A stretch of 18,213 nt of DNA from Anaerolineales bacterium (GCA_025056515.1 JANWWB010000077.1:1-18213), one strand, 5' to 3'; shown: positions 1-7,544, counted from the first letter of the stretch. The notes: generated by a model not told the origin, from the letters alone. Numbers and translations are program-made.

Positions 1-88
1 GGTCAAGGCCAAGCACGGGTTTGGTCTCGGCCGCGCCAATCCCGGGATAGTAGTACTTGACGACATCTTCAAGGACCACACGCGTCAT
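1..88 (-). CDS. ABC transporter ATP-binding protein, N-terminal fragment (MalK/UgpC-like)
   Basis: Only the first 29 codons are in the window; the gene runs off the left edge. The reading begins MTRVVLEDVVKYY and continues to KPVLGLD. This matches the opening beta-strands and aromatic A-loop region of sugar ABC ATPases that energise CUT1 importers. The ATG overlaps the permease stop as ATGA (88..85), which indicates translational coupling. A CAGGGG sequence five bases upstream of the ATG, inside the permease 3' end, can serve as ribosome binding site. The Walker A, Walker B and signature motifs lie outside the window, so the family call rests on the N-terminal pattern and on position after two permeases and a binding protein. 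It would be the cytoplasmic ATPase of this importer. Confidence 0.8.
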   Translation of the reverse strand, partial: MTRVVLEDVVKYYYPGIGAAETKPVLGLD

Positions 89-1098
89 TTCAACCCCTGA
101 ATCTTAACGCCCTTGAGCAAGTATTCACGGGCAATAATAAAGAAGAGGAAAACCGGCAAAGCTTGCAACAGTCCCAAGACCATCAGGCCGTTCCAGGAAA
201 GTCCCTGGCGAAGCAGTTCGTTCATTTGGGCCGAGGCACCAAAGGCCGTCATCGGGTTGGTAGTACCGGCGTAGTTGAAGGCATCGGTGATGCTGCGAAT
301 AGCAACCGTGAGCGGAGCGATTTTGCTATCCTGAATCACCACCAGCGGCCAGAGGTAACTATCCCAAGTTGCACCGAACTGGAAGTACGCCACCACTGCA
401 TAGACCGGAATGGACATCGGCAAGATAATGCGGCGGAAGATGTTGAATTCCGAGCCGCCATCGACGCGAGCGGCGTTGATGATGGAATCAGGAATGCCAT
501 CGAAAAAGCCCTTAAAGAGCAGGAAATTGCCGGCGCTAAAGCCAGCGGGGACGATGACTGCCCAGTACGTGTTCCACAGGCGCAGGGTTGGGAAAGGAAT
601 GTCGGTGCCGGGGATGTGCGGAGCAACCGGCAAGGGAAAGGGAAAGTTGCGCGTCAGAAGAAAGGACGGGATAAGGCTGACAATCCCCGGTAACATCAGC
701 GTACCGATGAAGAAGATAAACAGATTTTTGGCCGCCCGCCCTTTGATCAGTTTGCTGACCGCATAGGCCGCCAACGAGGTGACCGGAATGCTCAAGGCCA
801 TGGTTCCAAAGGTCATGATGAGAGAGTTCAGGAAATACCGGCTCAGCGGTTGCGCCAACACCGATTTGGCAACCTCGCTCAAGTTCAGGACCAACCGCCA
901 GGCAGCTAGAGTCGGCTGCGAAGGCCACAACTTAGGCGGCATGGACATCGCCTCCGAAGCCGGCGTAATCGAAATGACCATCATGAGATAGAAGGGCAAC
1001 AGGTGAAGCACGACGCCCAGCCAGAGAAAGGCAACCACTGTATACCAGGAAAGACGCGTCCGAAATTGTTTGCGACCGACAGCAGGAAAGAGACTCAT
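85..1098 (-). CDS. Carbohydrate ABC transporter permease, MalG type (CUT1 inner-membrane subunit)
   Basis: This is a 337-residue integral membrane protein with a strongly hydrophobic segment at about 20-42 and further segments near 93-115, 126-148, 178-195, 230-250 and 305-323. The cytoplasmic coupling loop that contacts the ATPase is visible at 208-227 (NAARVDGGSEFNIFRRIILP), a good match to the EAA-x3-G-x9-I-x-LP pattern. It should form the translocation channel with the MalF-type partner encoded just upstream. The family is usually near 280 residues. The extra length comes from a Pro-rich periplasmic-side loop at about 150-175 and an insertion at about 275-300. I start at the inner ATG (1098): AAAGGAG sits eight bases before it, while the longer ORF from 1128 overlaps the preceding permease and has no ribosome binding site. 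The gap to that permease is 22 bp. Confidence 0.93.
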   Translation of the reverse strand: MSLFPAVGRKQFRTRLSWYTVVAFLWLGVVLHLLPFYLMMVISITPASEAMSMPPKLWPSQPTLAAWRLVLNLSEVAKSVLAQPLSRYFLNSLIMTFGTMALSIPVTSLAAYAVSKLIKGRAAKNLFIFFIGTLMLPGIVSLIPSFLLTRNFPFPLPVAPHIPGTDIPFPTLRLWNTYWAVIVPAGFSAGNFLLFKGFFDGIPDSIINAARVDGGSEFNIFRRIILPMSIPVYAVVAYFQFGATWDSYLWPLVVIQDSKIAPLTVAIRSITDAFNYAGTTNPMTAFGASAQMNELLRQGLSWNGLMVLGLLQALPVFLFFIIAREYLLKGVKIQGLK

Positions 1099-1106
1099 TT
1101 GGAGCA

Positions 1107-1113
1107 CTCCTTT
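1107..1113 (-). promoter_or_regulatory. Ribosome binding site fixing the MalG-type permease start
   Basis: AAAGGAG lies eight bases upstream of the ATG at 1098. It decides the start against the in-frame ATG at 1128, which falls inside the preceding permease gene. Confidence 0.7.
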
Positions 1114-1120
1114 GGAATCA

Positions 1121-2035
1121 TTACACATCCGGGTCAGACTTAAAGACCGCGCGGTAAACTAACACAATAGCCATGATGAGAATAAAAAGCATCACAGCCA
1201 AGGCCGTAGCGTCGCCATAGCGTCCGTTGTTGAGCAGGGTGAACATATACATCACCACAGTACGGCTAGCGCCGTTAGGACCGCCGCGCGTCATCAAGTC
1301 CATCCAGGTAAACTCCTGCAAGCTACCGATGATGGCAAAGGTGAGGGTCATAGCAATAATCGGGCGTAGGCGGGGCAGAGAAATCGTCCAAATCTTGCGC
1401 CAGAAGCCTGCACCTTCGATTTCTGCCGCCTCGTAATAGGACTTGGGGATGCTCTGTAAACCAGCCATGTAATACAAGCCGGGGCCGTACATCAAGATAC
1501 CTGGGACAACCAGCCAAAACAGAACCCAACGCTCGCTACTGAGAAAAGCTTGCGGCTCCAACCCAAGTACGGCAGTCGCAATCCATTGGAAGATACCAAA
1601 ACTCTCGTTATACATGTATTGCCAAAAGAGCGTGCTGGCAATCCCGCTGAGAGGCAAATACCAAAGAATCATCATGATGCGCATCGTCTTGGGCGGCATT
1701 TCCATCAACAGGATAGCAACCAAGATGGGGATGAAGAACGTCAGGGCAATCGAAAGAGCCGCATACACCAGGGTGACACGGAAGGCGAACGGTACTAACG
1801 GGTCTTGTACCAGGCGGGCATAATTTTCAAACCAGCGCCACTGGAGATCACCACGAATTGGAGCGTTGGTGAGGCTGAGAAAAATCGCCACCACCATCGG
1901 ATACCAGCCCCAAAAAAATTGGAAGAGCATGGCTGGGATGACGAAAAGCCAGTTCGTCCAAAACCGGCGGCGTTGGGCAACTTCAATAGGCGGAGCGATG
2001 GAAGAAGGATTGAGCGTTTCAGCGCTTGCAGTCAT
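1121..2035 (-). CDS. Carbohydrate ABC transporter permease, MalF type (CUT1 inner-membrane subunit)
   Basis: This is a 304-residue membrane protein. After a short polar N-terminus it has a transmembrane segment at about 28-54, then segments near 84-112, 120-138, 170-192, 225-240 and 276-296. The EAA coupling loop is at 202-221 (EAAEIEGAGFWRKIWTISLP) and fits EAA-x3-G-x9-I-x-LP exactly. MalF-type and MalG-type permeases form a heterodimer fed by an extracellular sugar-binding lipoprotein, here encoded 61 bp upstream. Two in-frame ATGs lie six bases apart. AGGAG touches the outer one (2041) but stands six bases from the inner one (2035), so I use the inner start. The next gene starts 22 bp after the stop. 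Family assignment is secure; the transported sugar cannot be read from the sequence. Confidence 0.93.
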   Translation of the reverse strand: MTASAETLNPSSIAPPIEVAQRRRFWTNWLFVIPAMLFQFFWGWYPMVVAIFLSLTNAPIRGDLQWRWFENYARLVQDPLVPFAFRVTLVYAALSIALTFFIPILVAILLMEMPPKTMRIMMILWYLPLSGIASTLFWQYMYNESFGIFQWIATAVLGLEPQAFLSSERWVLFWLVVPGILMYGPGLYYMAGLQSIPKSYYEAAEIEGAGFWRKIWTISLPRLRPIIAMTLTFAIIGSLQEFTWMDLMTRGGPNGASRTVVMYMFTLLNNGRYGDATALAVMLFILIMAIVLVYRAVFKSDPDV

Positions 2036-2096
2036 ACTCATCTCCTATCCGAATGCAGACCGGATGCTTATGAGTCGGATTCATCATCCCTGACTA

Positions 2097-3737
2097 TTAA
2101 CCGAATTCAGGTTTGATACGCAGGTCATAAAAGGGTTTGAAGCGCTGCTCATAGAACGTAGGAGCATTCGCTTGCAGAAAGGCCGCAACATCCTGGTAGT
2201 AACGGTGGATACCCTCAGCAAAGGCCTTTTCATCCACACCGGAGGGGAAGGTCTTGGCCTGCTGGTTGAGAATCTTTTCCAATTCGGCGGCGTCGGCCTT
2301 GACATCAAAGGGATCGGTAGAGTAGGCCCAGCGGGTGAGTTTATCGTACCAGGGAGTATCGCCCGGACCTCGGTTGACCTCCGCTGGCACATATTCGCCG
2401 ACCTCGGGTAACTTCGGCTGGCTAAAGAGGGTGTTGATGGCCTCTGAATAACGTTTGCCTGTCGCCTCGTCCAGCGTGCCCGGCACCCCGGGAATGGTGT
2501 GAGAATACTTGTTGGCAAACGGCCAACGAATAGCGCGTACAATCTCGCTCGGGTCGCCGGTCTCTTTGTAAATCTCCTGCGCGATGGTCACAAACCCATC
2601 ACCGAGCAGCATATATGAGAAGAGCGAGACGGCCTTGTCGAGTTCTTCGGGGTTGAGGTCGGGGTTGAATGCCCAGGCACTCACCGAGAAGGGAAGCTGA
2701 TAAGTGAAGCCCAGCGGTCCCAACGGCTGACGAACAAAGCCCATAAACTCATCGGCCTCGCGGATGGTCTTGTTCATCTTGTTTGCCATATCAGAGAAGA
2801 ACAGATGGATGCCCGGCGTCATCGATGCTTTCTCGGCGTAGAAGGCTGCAGCCAGTTGTCCATTTTGCGAAAAATCCCAGAAATTGGGATCGCTGTAGAC
2901 GGACTGGTCTTCAAAGTACATGGTACGCCAGAGATTGACACCCTCGGCGATGTCATCCACAAAGGTTGTGAAATCCCAACGCCAGTTAAAACTGCGCCCC
3001 GGTACGGGGTAGCGGGAAAGCAGACCGTCGAAGTCTATGCCCATGGTGGGGAGAATCCAATCCAGGACATACGCTGCCATGGCTAGGCCTTTTCGTTCGC
3101 CTTTGGTGAGTTTAAGAGCCAGTTCGCGCATATCCTGCCAGGTCCAAGTGAGCGGAATCTCATCCATGCCGATTTCGGCTAGGTGGGCACGGTTGAAGAA
3201 AAAGCCTTCGCTGGAGACAACCTCGTAGGGAATGCCAAAGACAATGCCATCGCGCGTCTGCCAGCGTGAAGTCGAGGCGGCTACTTTGGGGTCGAGTAAA
3301 TCGCCTACTTTGTTGTTGTGGAAGGCTGCAGTGATATCAGCGAAGAGGCCTTCGGCAAAGGAGGCCTGAATGCCAGGGACATTCCAACCGCCCAGGACAC
3401 CGATCGGATACTGGAAGGGCGCTGTGCCTCCGGCGACAGCGGTGCGTAAGGCATCTGCACTCCAGACGTTGAATTCAATTTTCTCAACGGTCACGCCGGG
3501 GTTGAGGTCGAGCCACTGTTGAAAAGCCTTGTTATAGCCCTTTTGGAAAGCAGAGAGCTGTTCACCGGTAAAGGGAACATCAATCGGCCAGCCACCGGTC
3601 TTGAGGGTGATGCGCGTTGTCGTGCCGGGCGTTCCATTTCCAGGTCGAACGCCACAAGCACGAAGCGCCAGAGCACCGGCGCCAACGGCGGCCAAACGGA
3701 GAAAGTCGCGTCGGCTCAAACGAGTAGATGTGCTCAT
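2097..3737 (-). CDS. Extracellular sugar-binding lipoprotein with Tat-type signal (ABC transporter solute-binding protein)
   Basis: This 546-residue protein is the substrate-binding component of the adjacent importer. The N-terminus has a twin-arginine motif (SRRDFL, residues 8-13), a hydrophobic Ala/Leu stretch, and LRAC with Cys28 as the likely lipidated residue. That suggests export in folded form by Tat, then membrane anchoring. Arg at the -2 position of the lipobox is unusual. The mature part has the alternating pattern of CUT1 binding proteins, for example WTWQDMRELALKLT and the aromatic-rich centre. It is longer than the usual 400-450 residues, as in the larger oligosaccharide-binding members. 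The start at 3737 follows GGAGG by four bases; the longer ORF to 3764 would spoil the Tat signal. A 32-bp palindrome lies just upstream. Confidence 0.9.
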   Translation of the reverse strand: MSTSTRLSRRDFLRLAAVGAGALALRACGVRPGNGTPGTTTRITLKTGGWPIDVPFTGEQLSAFQKGYNKAFQQWLDLNPGVTVEKIEFNVWSADALRTAVAGGTAPFQYPIGVLGGWNVPGIQASFAEGLFADITAAFHNNKVGDLLDPKVAASTSRWQTRDGIVFGIPYEVVSSEGFFFNRAHLAEIGMDEIPLTWTWQDMRELALKLTKGERKGLAMAAYVLDWILPTMGIDFDGLLSRYPVPGRSFNWRWDFTTFVDDIAEGVNLWRTMYFEDQSVYSDPNFWDFSQNGQLAAAFYAEKASMTPGIHLFFSDMANKMNKTIREADEFMGFVRQPLGPLGFTYQLPFSVSAWAFNPDLNPEELDKAVSLFSYMLLGDGFVTIAQEIYKETGDPSEIVRAIRWPFANKYSHTIPGVPGTLDEATGKRYSEAINTLFSQPKLPEVGEYVPAEVNRGPGDTPWYDKLTRWAYSTDPFDVKADAAELEKILNQQAKTFPSGVDEKAFAEGIHRYYQDVAAFLQANAPTFYEQRFKPFYDLRIKPEFG

Positions 3738-3778
3738 ATATCCTCCGATCAACAGACAAAACAATGTAAGAGAGGGGT

Positions 3779-3810
3779 GGACTCACCGACCCTGCAGGGT
3801 CGGTGAGTCC
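3779..3810. repeat. Perfect 32-bp palindrome between two operon genes
   Basis: The 16-base arm GGACTCACCGACCCTG is followed directly by its exact reverse complement, with CTGCAG at the centre. It lies in the 93-bp gap between the three-domain lipoprotein and the solute-binding protein. On the minus-strand transcript it would fold into a very strong hairpin. The downstream sequence is pyrimidine-rich (ACCCCTCTC) without a clear U-run, so it is not a standard intrinsic terminator. It could be an mRNA-stabilising or partially terminating hairpin, or a copy of a dispersed palindromic (REP-like) element. The sequence is certain; the role is inferred. Confidence 0.85.
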
Positions 3811-3830
3811 TGCTTGAGGAGGAGAGAGAT

Positions 3831-5450
3831 TTACGGCTCGAAGGTGATGTCATCCACGTAGTACGTGCCTGCCCAATAGAGTGCAAACTGGATCTTTTCC
3901 AATTGGCTCAAATCTACGCCTTCATAGGCATTCAGATTGATGCACATCTTGACCCACTCATTCGTAACCGTCTTGGGGTTTTCGCCTGCGGCGGCATGGT
4001 CAGTCCAGACTTCGGGATTACGCCCGCTGGAGTCAATCAGACGCACGCCAACGGTGTTATCGGCCTTGCCATTGTTATTAGTGGTGGTGTCCATAATCCA
4101 GAAGCAGACCTTGCTATAGGGTAAGGCATTGAAGGGACGTGGATTGAAGAACGCGCCAAAGGCATGCCACTCGCCACTCTCGTAGAACATCTTGAGCGCT
4201 GCTTTGCCACTATGAACAACCTCGGTGGAGATGCTCAACTCAGCCTGGTAATCCGAATAGAAGTTCTCCCCTTCGCTCTCGAAGTCTTGAACGACTATCG
4301 GTTCGCTGGCCGCTTCCACGGTGCCGTAGGCCTGGATGTCATCCACGTAGTAGGTGCCGGCCCAATACACGGCGAACTGAATCTTCTCAATCTGGGTCAG
4401 ATTGATGTCAGTGTAAGCAGCCAGATTGATGCACATCTGCACCCATTGGTTGGTTACCGTCTTGGGATTCTGCCCAGCCAGTTCGTGGTCGGTCCAGATT
4501 TCCTGATTGGCGCCGGAGGAATCGAACAGGCGCACCCCGACGGTGTTATCCGCTTTGCCATCGTTGTTGGTGGTCGTGTCGTAAATCCAGAAGCAGAGTT
4601 TATCGAATTTGGAAAGATCAACCGGCTTCGGGTTCGGATAACCGCCAAAGGCGTGCCACTCGCCGCTCTCGTAGAACATCTTCAGGGAGGAGTTACCGCT
4701 ATGGACGACTTCGTTCGAGAGACTGACTTCCGCTTGATAATCGGAATAGTAGGTGTCTTCCTGCTCAAAGCCTTGCAGGGTGACCACAAAGACTTTATTG
4801 CCCGCACCGGTGCCGGGTTTTGGAGCCTCAGCACTAGCTGGCAGGAGAGTGATGTCATCGAAATAATAGACCCCTGGCCAGTACATGGTGAACTCAATTT
4901 TTTCCACCTTGCTTTGGTCAATGCCGGTGAAGGTGATCAGGTTTAGGCACATTGGCACCCATTCATTTAGACGAGTTTTGACATTCGCGCCAACGCCCTC
5001 GTTATCGGTCCAGCGTTCGACTTGGTTACCATTGGCGTCAATTAGGCGGACTCCAACCGTGTTGGCCGCCATGCCGTTGTTATGGGTGGTCGTATCGTAG
5101 ACCCAGAAGCAAAGGCGGTTATAGGGTGTTAGATCCACCGGGCCGCTGCTCAAATTGACGCCCACGGTATGCCACTCACCTTCCGTGCTTTCGCTCTTGA
5201 GCGAAGCCTTGCCACTGTAGGCGACATCACCAATCGAAGCCTTGGCATTGTAGGCGTCGTACGGTTGCGCTCCGCTCTCGAAATCTTGGATGACGGTCGG
5301 CACTGCTGGAGGAACCGTCGGTTCGGGGGGGCTGGTTGGTTCTGGAGTCGGTGTGGGGGTTGCTTGAGGGGCGCACGCAGCCAAGAGTAGGGGCAGGGCG
5401 ACCAACCAAGAAGCAAGTCTCCAGAGTATAAAGGCAACAGGCTGTTTCAT
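3831..5450 (-). CDS. Surface lipoprotein made of three tandem carbohydrate-binding-type beta-sandwich domains
   Basis: This 539-residue protein has no recognisable catalytic domain. A hydrophobic signal ends in LLLAAC, making Cys26 the likely lipid anchor, followed by a Pro/Thr/Glu linker to about 52. Three repeats follow at about 53-203, 224-375 and 386-539. Each begins with an acidic DFES/GFEQ strand, carries a VxxSGxxSLK turn, GEWH, an LCFW-type strand, DTTT, NTVGVRL, WTD, a MCxNL strand, and closes with YWxGxYYxDDI. Each copy keeps one Cys in LCFW and one in MCxNL. The pattern suits galactose-binding-like jelly rolls of carbohydrate-binding modules, with the closing Asp pair possibly binding calcium, but I cannot name a CBM family. 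The same domain ends the GH30 enzyme encoded upstream. The start at 5450 is preceded by AAGGAG and gives a proper signal peptide. Proposed role: glycan capture at the cell surface. Confidence 0.85.
   Translation of the reverse strand: MKQPVAFILWRLASWLVALPLLLAACAPQATPTPTPEPTSPPEPTVPPAVPTVIQDFESGAQPYDAYNAKASIGDVAYSGKASLKSESTEGEWHTVGVNLSSGPVDLTPYNRLCFWVYDTTTHNNGMAANTVGVRLIDANGNQVERWTDNEGVGANVKTRLNEWVPMCLNLITFTGIDQSKVEKIEFTMYWPGVYYFDDITLLPASAEAPKPGTGAGNKVFVVTLQGFEQEDTYYSDYQAEVSLSNEVVHSGNSSLKMFYESGEWHAFGGYPNPKPVDLSKFDKLCFWIYDTTTNNDGKADNTVGVRLFDSSGANQEIWTDHELAGQNPKTVTNQWVQMCINLAAYTDINLTQIEKIQFAVYWAGTYYVDDIQAYGTVEAASEPIVVQDFESEGENFYSDYQAELSISTEVVHSGKAALKMFYESGEWHAFGAFFNPRPFNALPYSKVCFWIMDTTTNNNGKADNTVGVRLIDSSGRNPEVWTDHAAAGENPKTVTNEWVKMCINLNAYEGVDLSQLEKIQFALYWAGTYYVDDITFEP
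3834..4295 (-). repeat. Third copy of the beta-sandwich repeat domain
   Basis: This segment encodes residues 386-539 of the lipoprotein. It is closest to the second copy, sharing the VVHSG, MFYESGEWHAFG and YWAGTYYVDDI segments, and the two copies are visibly similar at DNA level, for example GTCATCCACGTAGTA near both ends. Confidence 0.85.
4326..4781 (-). repeat. Second copy of the beta-sandwich repeat domain
   Basis: This segment encodes residues 224-375 of the lipoprotein. It pairs with the third copy at both protein and DNA level, with a period of roughly 490 bp. A short Gly/Pro linker (PKPGTGAG) separates it from the first copy. Confidence 0.85.
4842..5294 (-). repeat. First copy of the beta-sandwich repeat domain
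   Basis: This segment encodes residues 53-203 of the lipoprotein. It resembles the GH30 C-terminal domain more than its own neighbours: AYSGKASLK, TEGEWHTVGV, LCFWVYDTT and YWPGVYYFDD have close counterparts there. Confidence 0.8.
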
Positions 5451-5489
5451 TTCATCTTCTCCTTTCTTGAACAAAAGTTGTAGATAGCG

Positions 5490-5510
5490 CTCATTCCCTC
5501 TGGGAGTGAG
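5490..5510 (-). other. Intergenic hairpin ahead of the three-domain lipoprotein
   Basis: CTCATTCCC, a TCT loop and GGGAGTGAG form a nine-pair stem with one imperfect pair. It lies in the 87-bp gap between the GH30 gene and the lipoprotein gene. In the minus-strand RNA it is followed after some ten bases by a short U-run (ACTTTTG). It may act as a weak attenuator or a processing site; no function is proven. Confidence 0.4.
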
Positions 5511-5537
5511 ATACTCCAAAGCACAGGCGGTAACCGA

Positions 5538-7544
5538 TCAGGGCAAGCTTTTCTCCAGGCTGACATCATCAAAGTACACCTGGCCAGGCCAGTAGGTCTC
5601 AAATTCGAGCGATGTAATTGTCTGTAAATCCACCTCACGATAGGCGCTCAGCCAAAAGCACATCTGCACCCAAGTGTTGCGCCAAGTACGCGGGTTTGGA
5701 CCGGCAACAGCATGGTCGCTCCAGATTTCCTGTTTGCGTCCGAAGGCATCGGTCAGGCGCAAACCAACCGTATTGTTCGCCTTGCCAGTATCGCCCAAGG
5801 TCGTGTCATAGACCCAAAAACAGAGTTTCTGGAAACCAGTGAGGTCCAGAGGTCGGTTCAACCGCACCCCGACAATATGCCAATTGCCGTCAGTGCTGCT
5901 GCTCTTGAGGGAACGCTGACCGCTGTAGGCAATCTCACCAAACTCCGCCTGGGCGTTCTGGGCCGCAAAGATGGTCGGACGATCTTCAAAATCGAGCAGG
6001 AGTCCGGCAGAGGGAGCCTGTGCAGCTGGAGGCGTGGGGCGAGGGGTGGGCGTCGCTGCTGCAACCACAGTGACGGTCGCTATCGGTTGCACATTGGCCT
6101 GCCATTTGAAGGTAACGACCCCGCTTGCAGGCATCGAGTAGGTGAAGAAGCGTCCATTCCAGGTGACATGAAAGGTGATCTTCGAGTCGGTTTGTACAAT
6201 TAGAACCAGACTGCCGTCGGGGTTGAGAAAAGCGACATGATCCGGCACGCCGTTGCCGCGCGGGGTGGACTGGATCCGATATGCACCGGGGTCGACAAAT
6301 TTGGTCACATGTCCCAAAACGTAGTACTCTTCGTTGTAAGTGATTTGGCGGGTGCGGCGGTGAATCGTCACCACACCGCGACAATTCGGACATCCGCCGT
6401 TCTGAGGGCCATGATTCTCATCTAGCGCAAGATTCCATAGGAGCAGGCTCTTCCCCCAATGACGGAAGTTGCCGATAACCAGGTTCTCTAGGTTCCATTT
6501 GAGATTGGCGGAGAAGTCGGTTGCCCACTCGCCGCCGGAGCATTCGGTGAACCAAATTCCCTTCTCTGGGAAGGCGGCGTGGATGCGGCTCTGGGCCGAA
6601 ACATCGCCGCCATAGCAGTGAAAGGCTACCCCATCCACATACGCTGCAGCAGCCGGGTCGGAGAGCACTTCCAGGGCATAATCGGCTAAGTCCCAGTTGT
6701 GATCCAAGATGAGAATCTTTGTCTTTAAATTGGCAGCGCGTAGAGCCGGTCCGAGATGGTCGCGCACGAATTTCTGTTGCTCTTGCGCCGACATGTACAT
6801 CGTCGGATAACTTTCTGAAGCATGAAGTGGCTCGTTTTGTGGAGTGATGGCATCAATCGTAATCCCCTCAGCGGCATACGCCTGAATGAAGCGAACATGG
6901 TAATCGGCAAAGGCTTGGAAGAACTCCGGGCGCAGCGAAGAGCCATGCAAGCGTTCGCCACGTTTCATCCAGGCAGGTGCGCTCCAGGGAGACCCCATCA
7001 GGCGTAAGTCAGGATTGAGCGCAAGCGCCATCTTGAGCGCCGGGATGACATACTTTCGATCGCGCTCAATGTTGAAAAACCGCAACGTTGGGTCAGTCTG
7101 TCCTAGAGGGAGGTCGTTGTAAGTATAGTCGTCCAATGCAAAGTCTGAGGCGCCCATGGGCAGGCGTAGATAACTCAAGCCGATCCCACTCCCTTCCCGC
7201 GTGAACAGGTTACGCATCAATTCCTCACGCGTACGCTCATCCAAGACATCCATGATGAGCCAGGCAGAGGATTCGGTCATAGCTGCGCCAGCTCCCTCGA
7301 ATTGCTGATAGAGAATAGAAGCGTCAATCTGGATGGTTGTGCCTTCCAACGGTCGGCCGGGCGTGAAGCGCAAGGGGGGTTCATGACTGAGCAATTTGCT
7401 CCGGTCGCCCAGCGTCACCCAGACCTGAATCCCCTCCAACGCAGGGGTGGGAGTGGGAGAGGGCATAGCAGTTAAGCCCGTCATGGCGTCACCGCAAGCC
7501 GCAAGCAAGTAGAACAAGACCAAAAGAAGCGTGACATGTTTCAA
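5538..7544 (-). CDS. Glycoside hydrolase family 30 lipoprotein with C-terminal carbohydrate-binding-type domain
   Basis: This 668-residue retaining beta-glycosidase should act on the outer face. LLAAC makes Cys17 the probable lipid anchor, followed by a Pro/Thr linker to about 35. The (beta/alpha)8 catalytic domain spans about 70-395, with GH30 signatures FEGAGAAMTESSAW (82-95), YLRLPMGASDF (125-135) and SPWSAPAWMK (185-194). The acid/base is Glu238 in TPQNEP and the nucleophile Glu334 in WFTECSGG. A beta-sandwich follows to about 482, then a Pro/Thr linker to about 512 and a domain at 515-664 homologous to the three repeats of the next gene. Family members act on beta-glucosyl, beta-xylosyl or beta-galactosyl substrates; the pattern recalls glucosylceramidase/beta-1,6-glucanase-type subfamilies, but specificity is open. 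The start is TTG: it overlaps the upstream stop as TTGA, has AAGGA six bases upstream, and yields the complete signal peptide. Confidence 0.92.
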   Translation of the reverse strand: MKHVTLLLVLFYLLAACGDAMTGLTAMPSPTPTPALEGIQVWVTLGDRSKLLSHEPPLRFTPGRPLEGTTIQIDASILYQQFEGAGAAMTESSAWLIMDVLDERTREELMRNLFTREGSGIGLSYLRLPMGASDFALDDYTYNDLPLGQTDPTLRFFNIERDRKYVIPALKMALALNPDLRLMGSPWSAPAWMKRGERLHGSSLRPEFFQAFADYHVRFIQAYAAEGITIDAITPQNEPLHASESYPTMYMSAQEQQKFVRDHLGPALRAANLKTKILILDHNWDLADYALEVLSDPAAAAYVDGVAFHCYGGDVSAQSRIHAAFPEKGIWFTECSGGEWATDFSANLKWNLENLVIGNFRHWGKSLLLWNLALDENHGPQNGGCPNCRGVVTIHRRTRQITYNEEYYVLGHVTKFVDPGAYRIQSTPRGNGVPDHVAFLNPDGSLVLIVQTDSKITFHVTWNGRFFTYSMPASGVVTFKWQANVQPIATVTVVAAATPTPRPTPPAAQAPSAGLLLDFEDRPTIFAAQNAQAEFGEIAYSGQRSLKSSSTDGNWHIVGVRLNRPLDLTGFQKLCFWVYDTTLGDTGKANNTVGLRLTDAFGRKQEIWSDHAVAGPNPRTWRNTWVQMCFWLSAYREVDLQTITSLEFETYWPGQVYFDDVSLEKSLP
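5553..6002 (-). repeat. GH30-attached copy of the beta-sandwich repeat domain
   Basis: This segment encodes residues 515-664 of the GH30 lipoprotein. It keeps the DFE opening, the LCFW and MCF cysteines (575 and 629), DTT, NTVGLRL and the YWPGQVYFDD close seen in the three-copy lipoprotein. Confidence 0.8.

Noticed and set aside
2084..2542. Minus-strand 152-codon ORF overlapping the end of the solute-binding protein gene
   Set aside because: It is an out-of-frame shadow of a well-supported gene, with a low-complexity Arg/Pro/Ser-rich product.
4164..4946. Long plus-strand ORF of 260 codons inside the triple-domain lipoprotein gene
   Set aside because: It is antisense to a repeat-rich real gene; its length follows from codon bias and internal repetition, and it shows no recognisable motif, ribosome binding site or promoter.
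5490..5510. Hairpin before the triple-domain lipoprotein considered as a true terminator
   Set aside because: The stem has an imperfect pair and the T-run is short and about ten bases away, so it is listed only as a hairpin; the genes are more likely cotranscribed.
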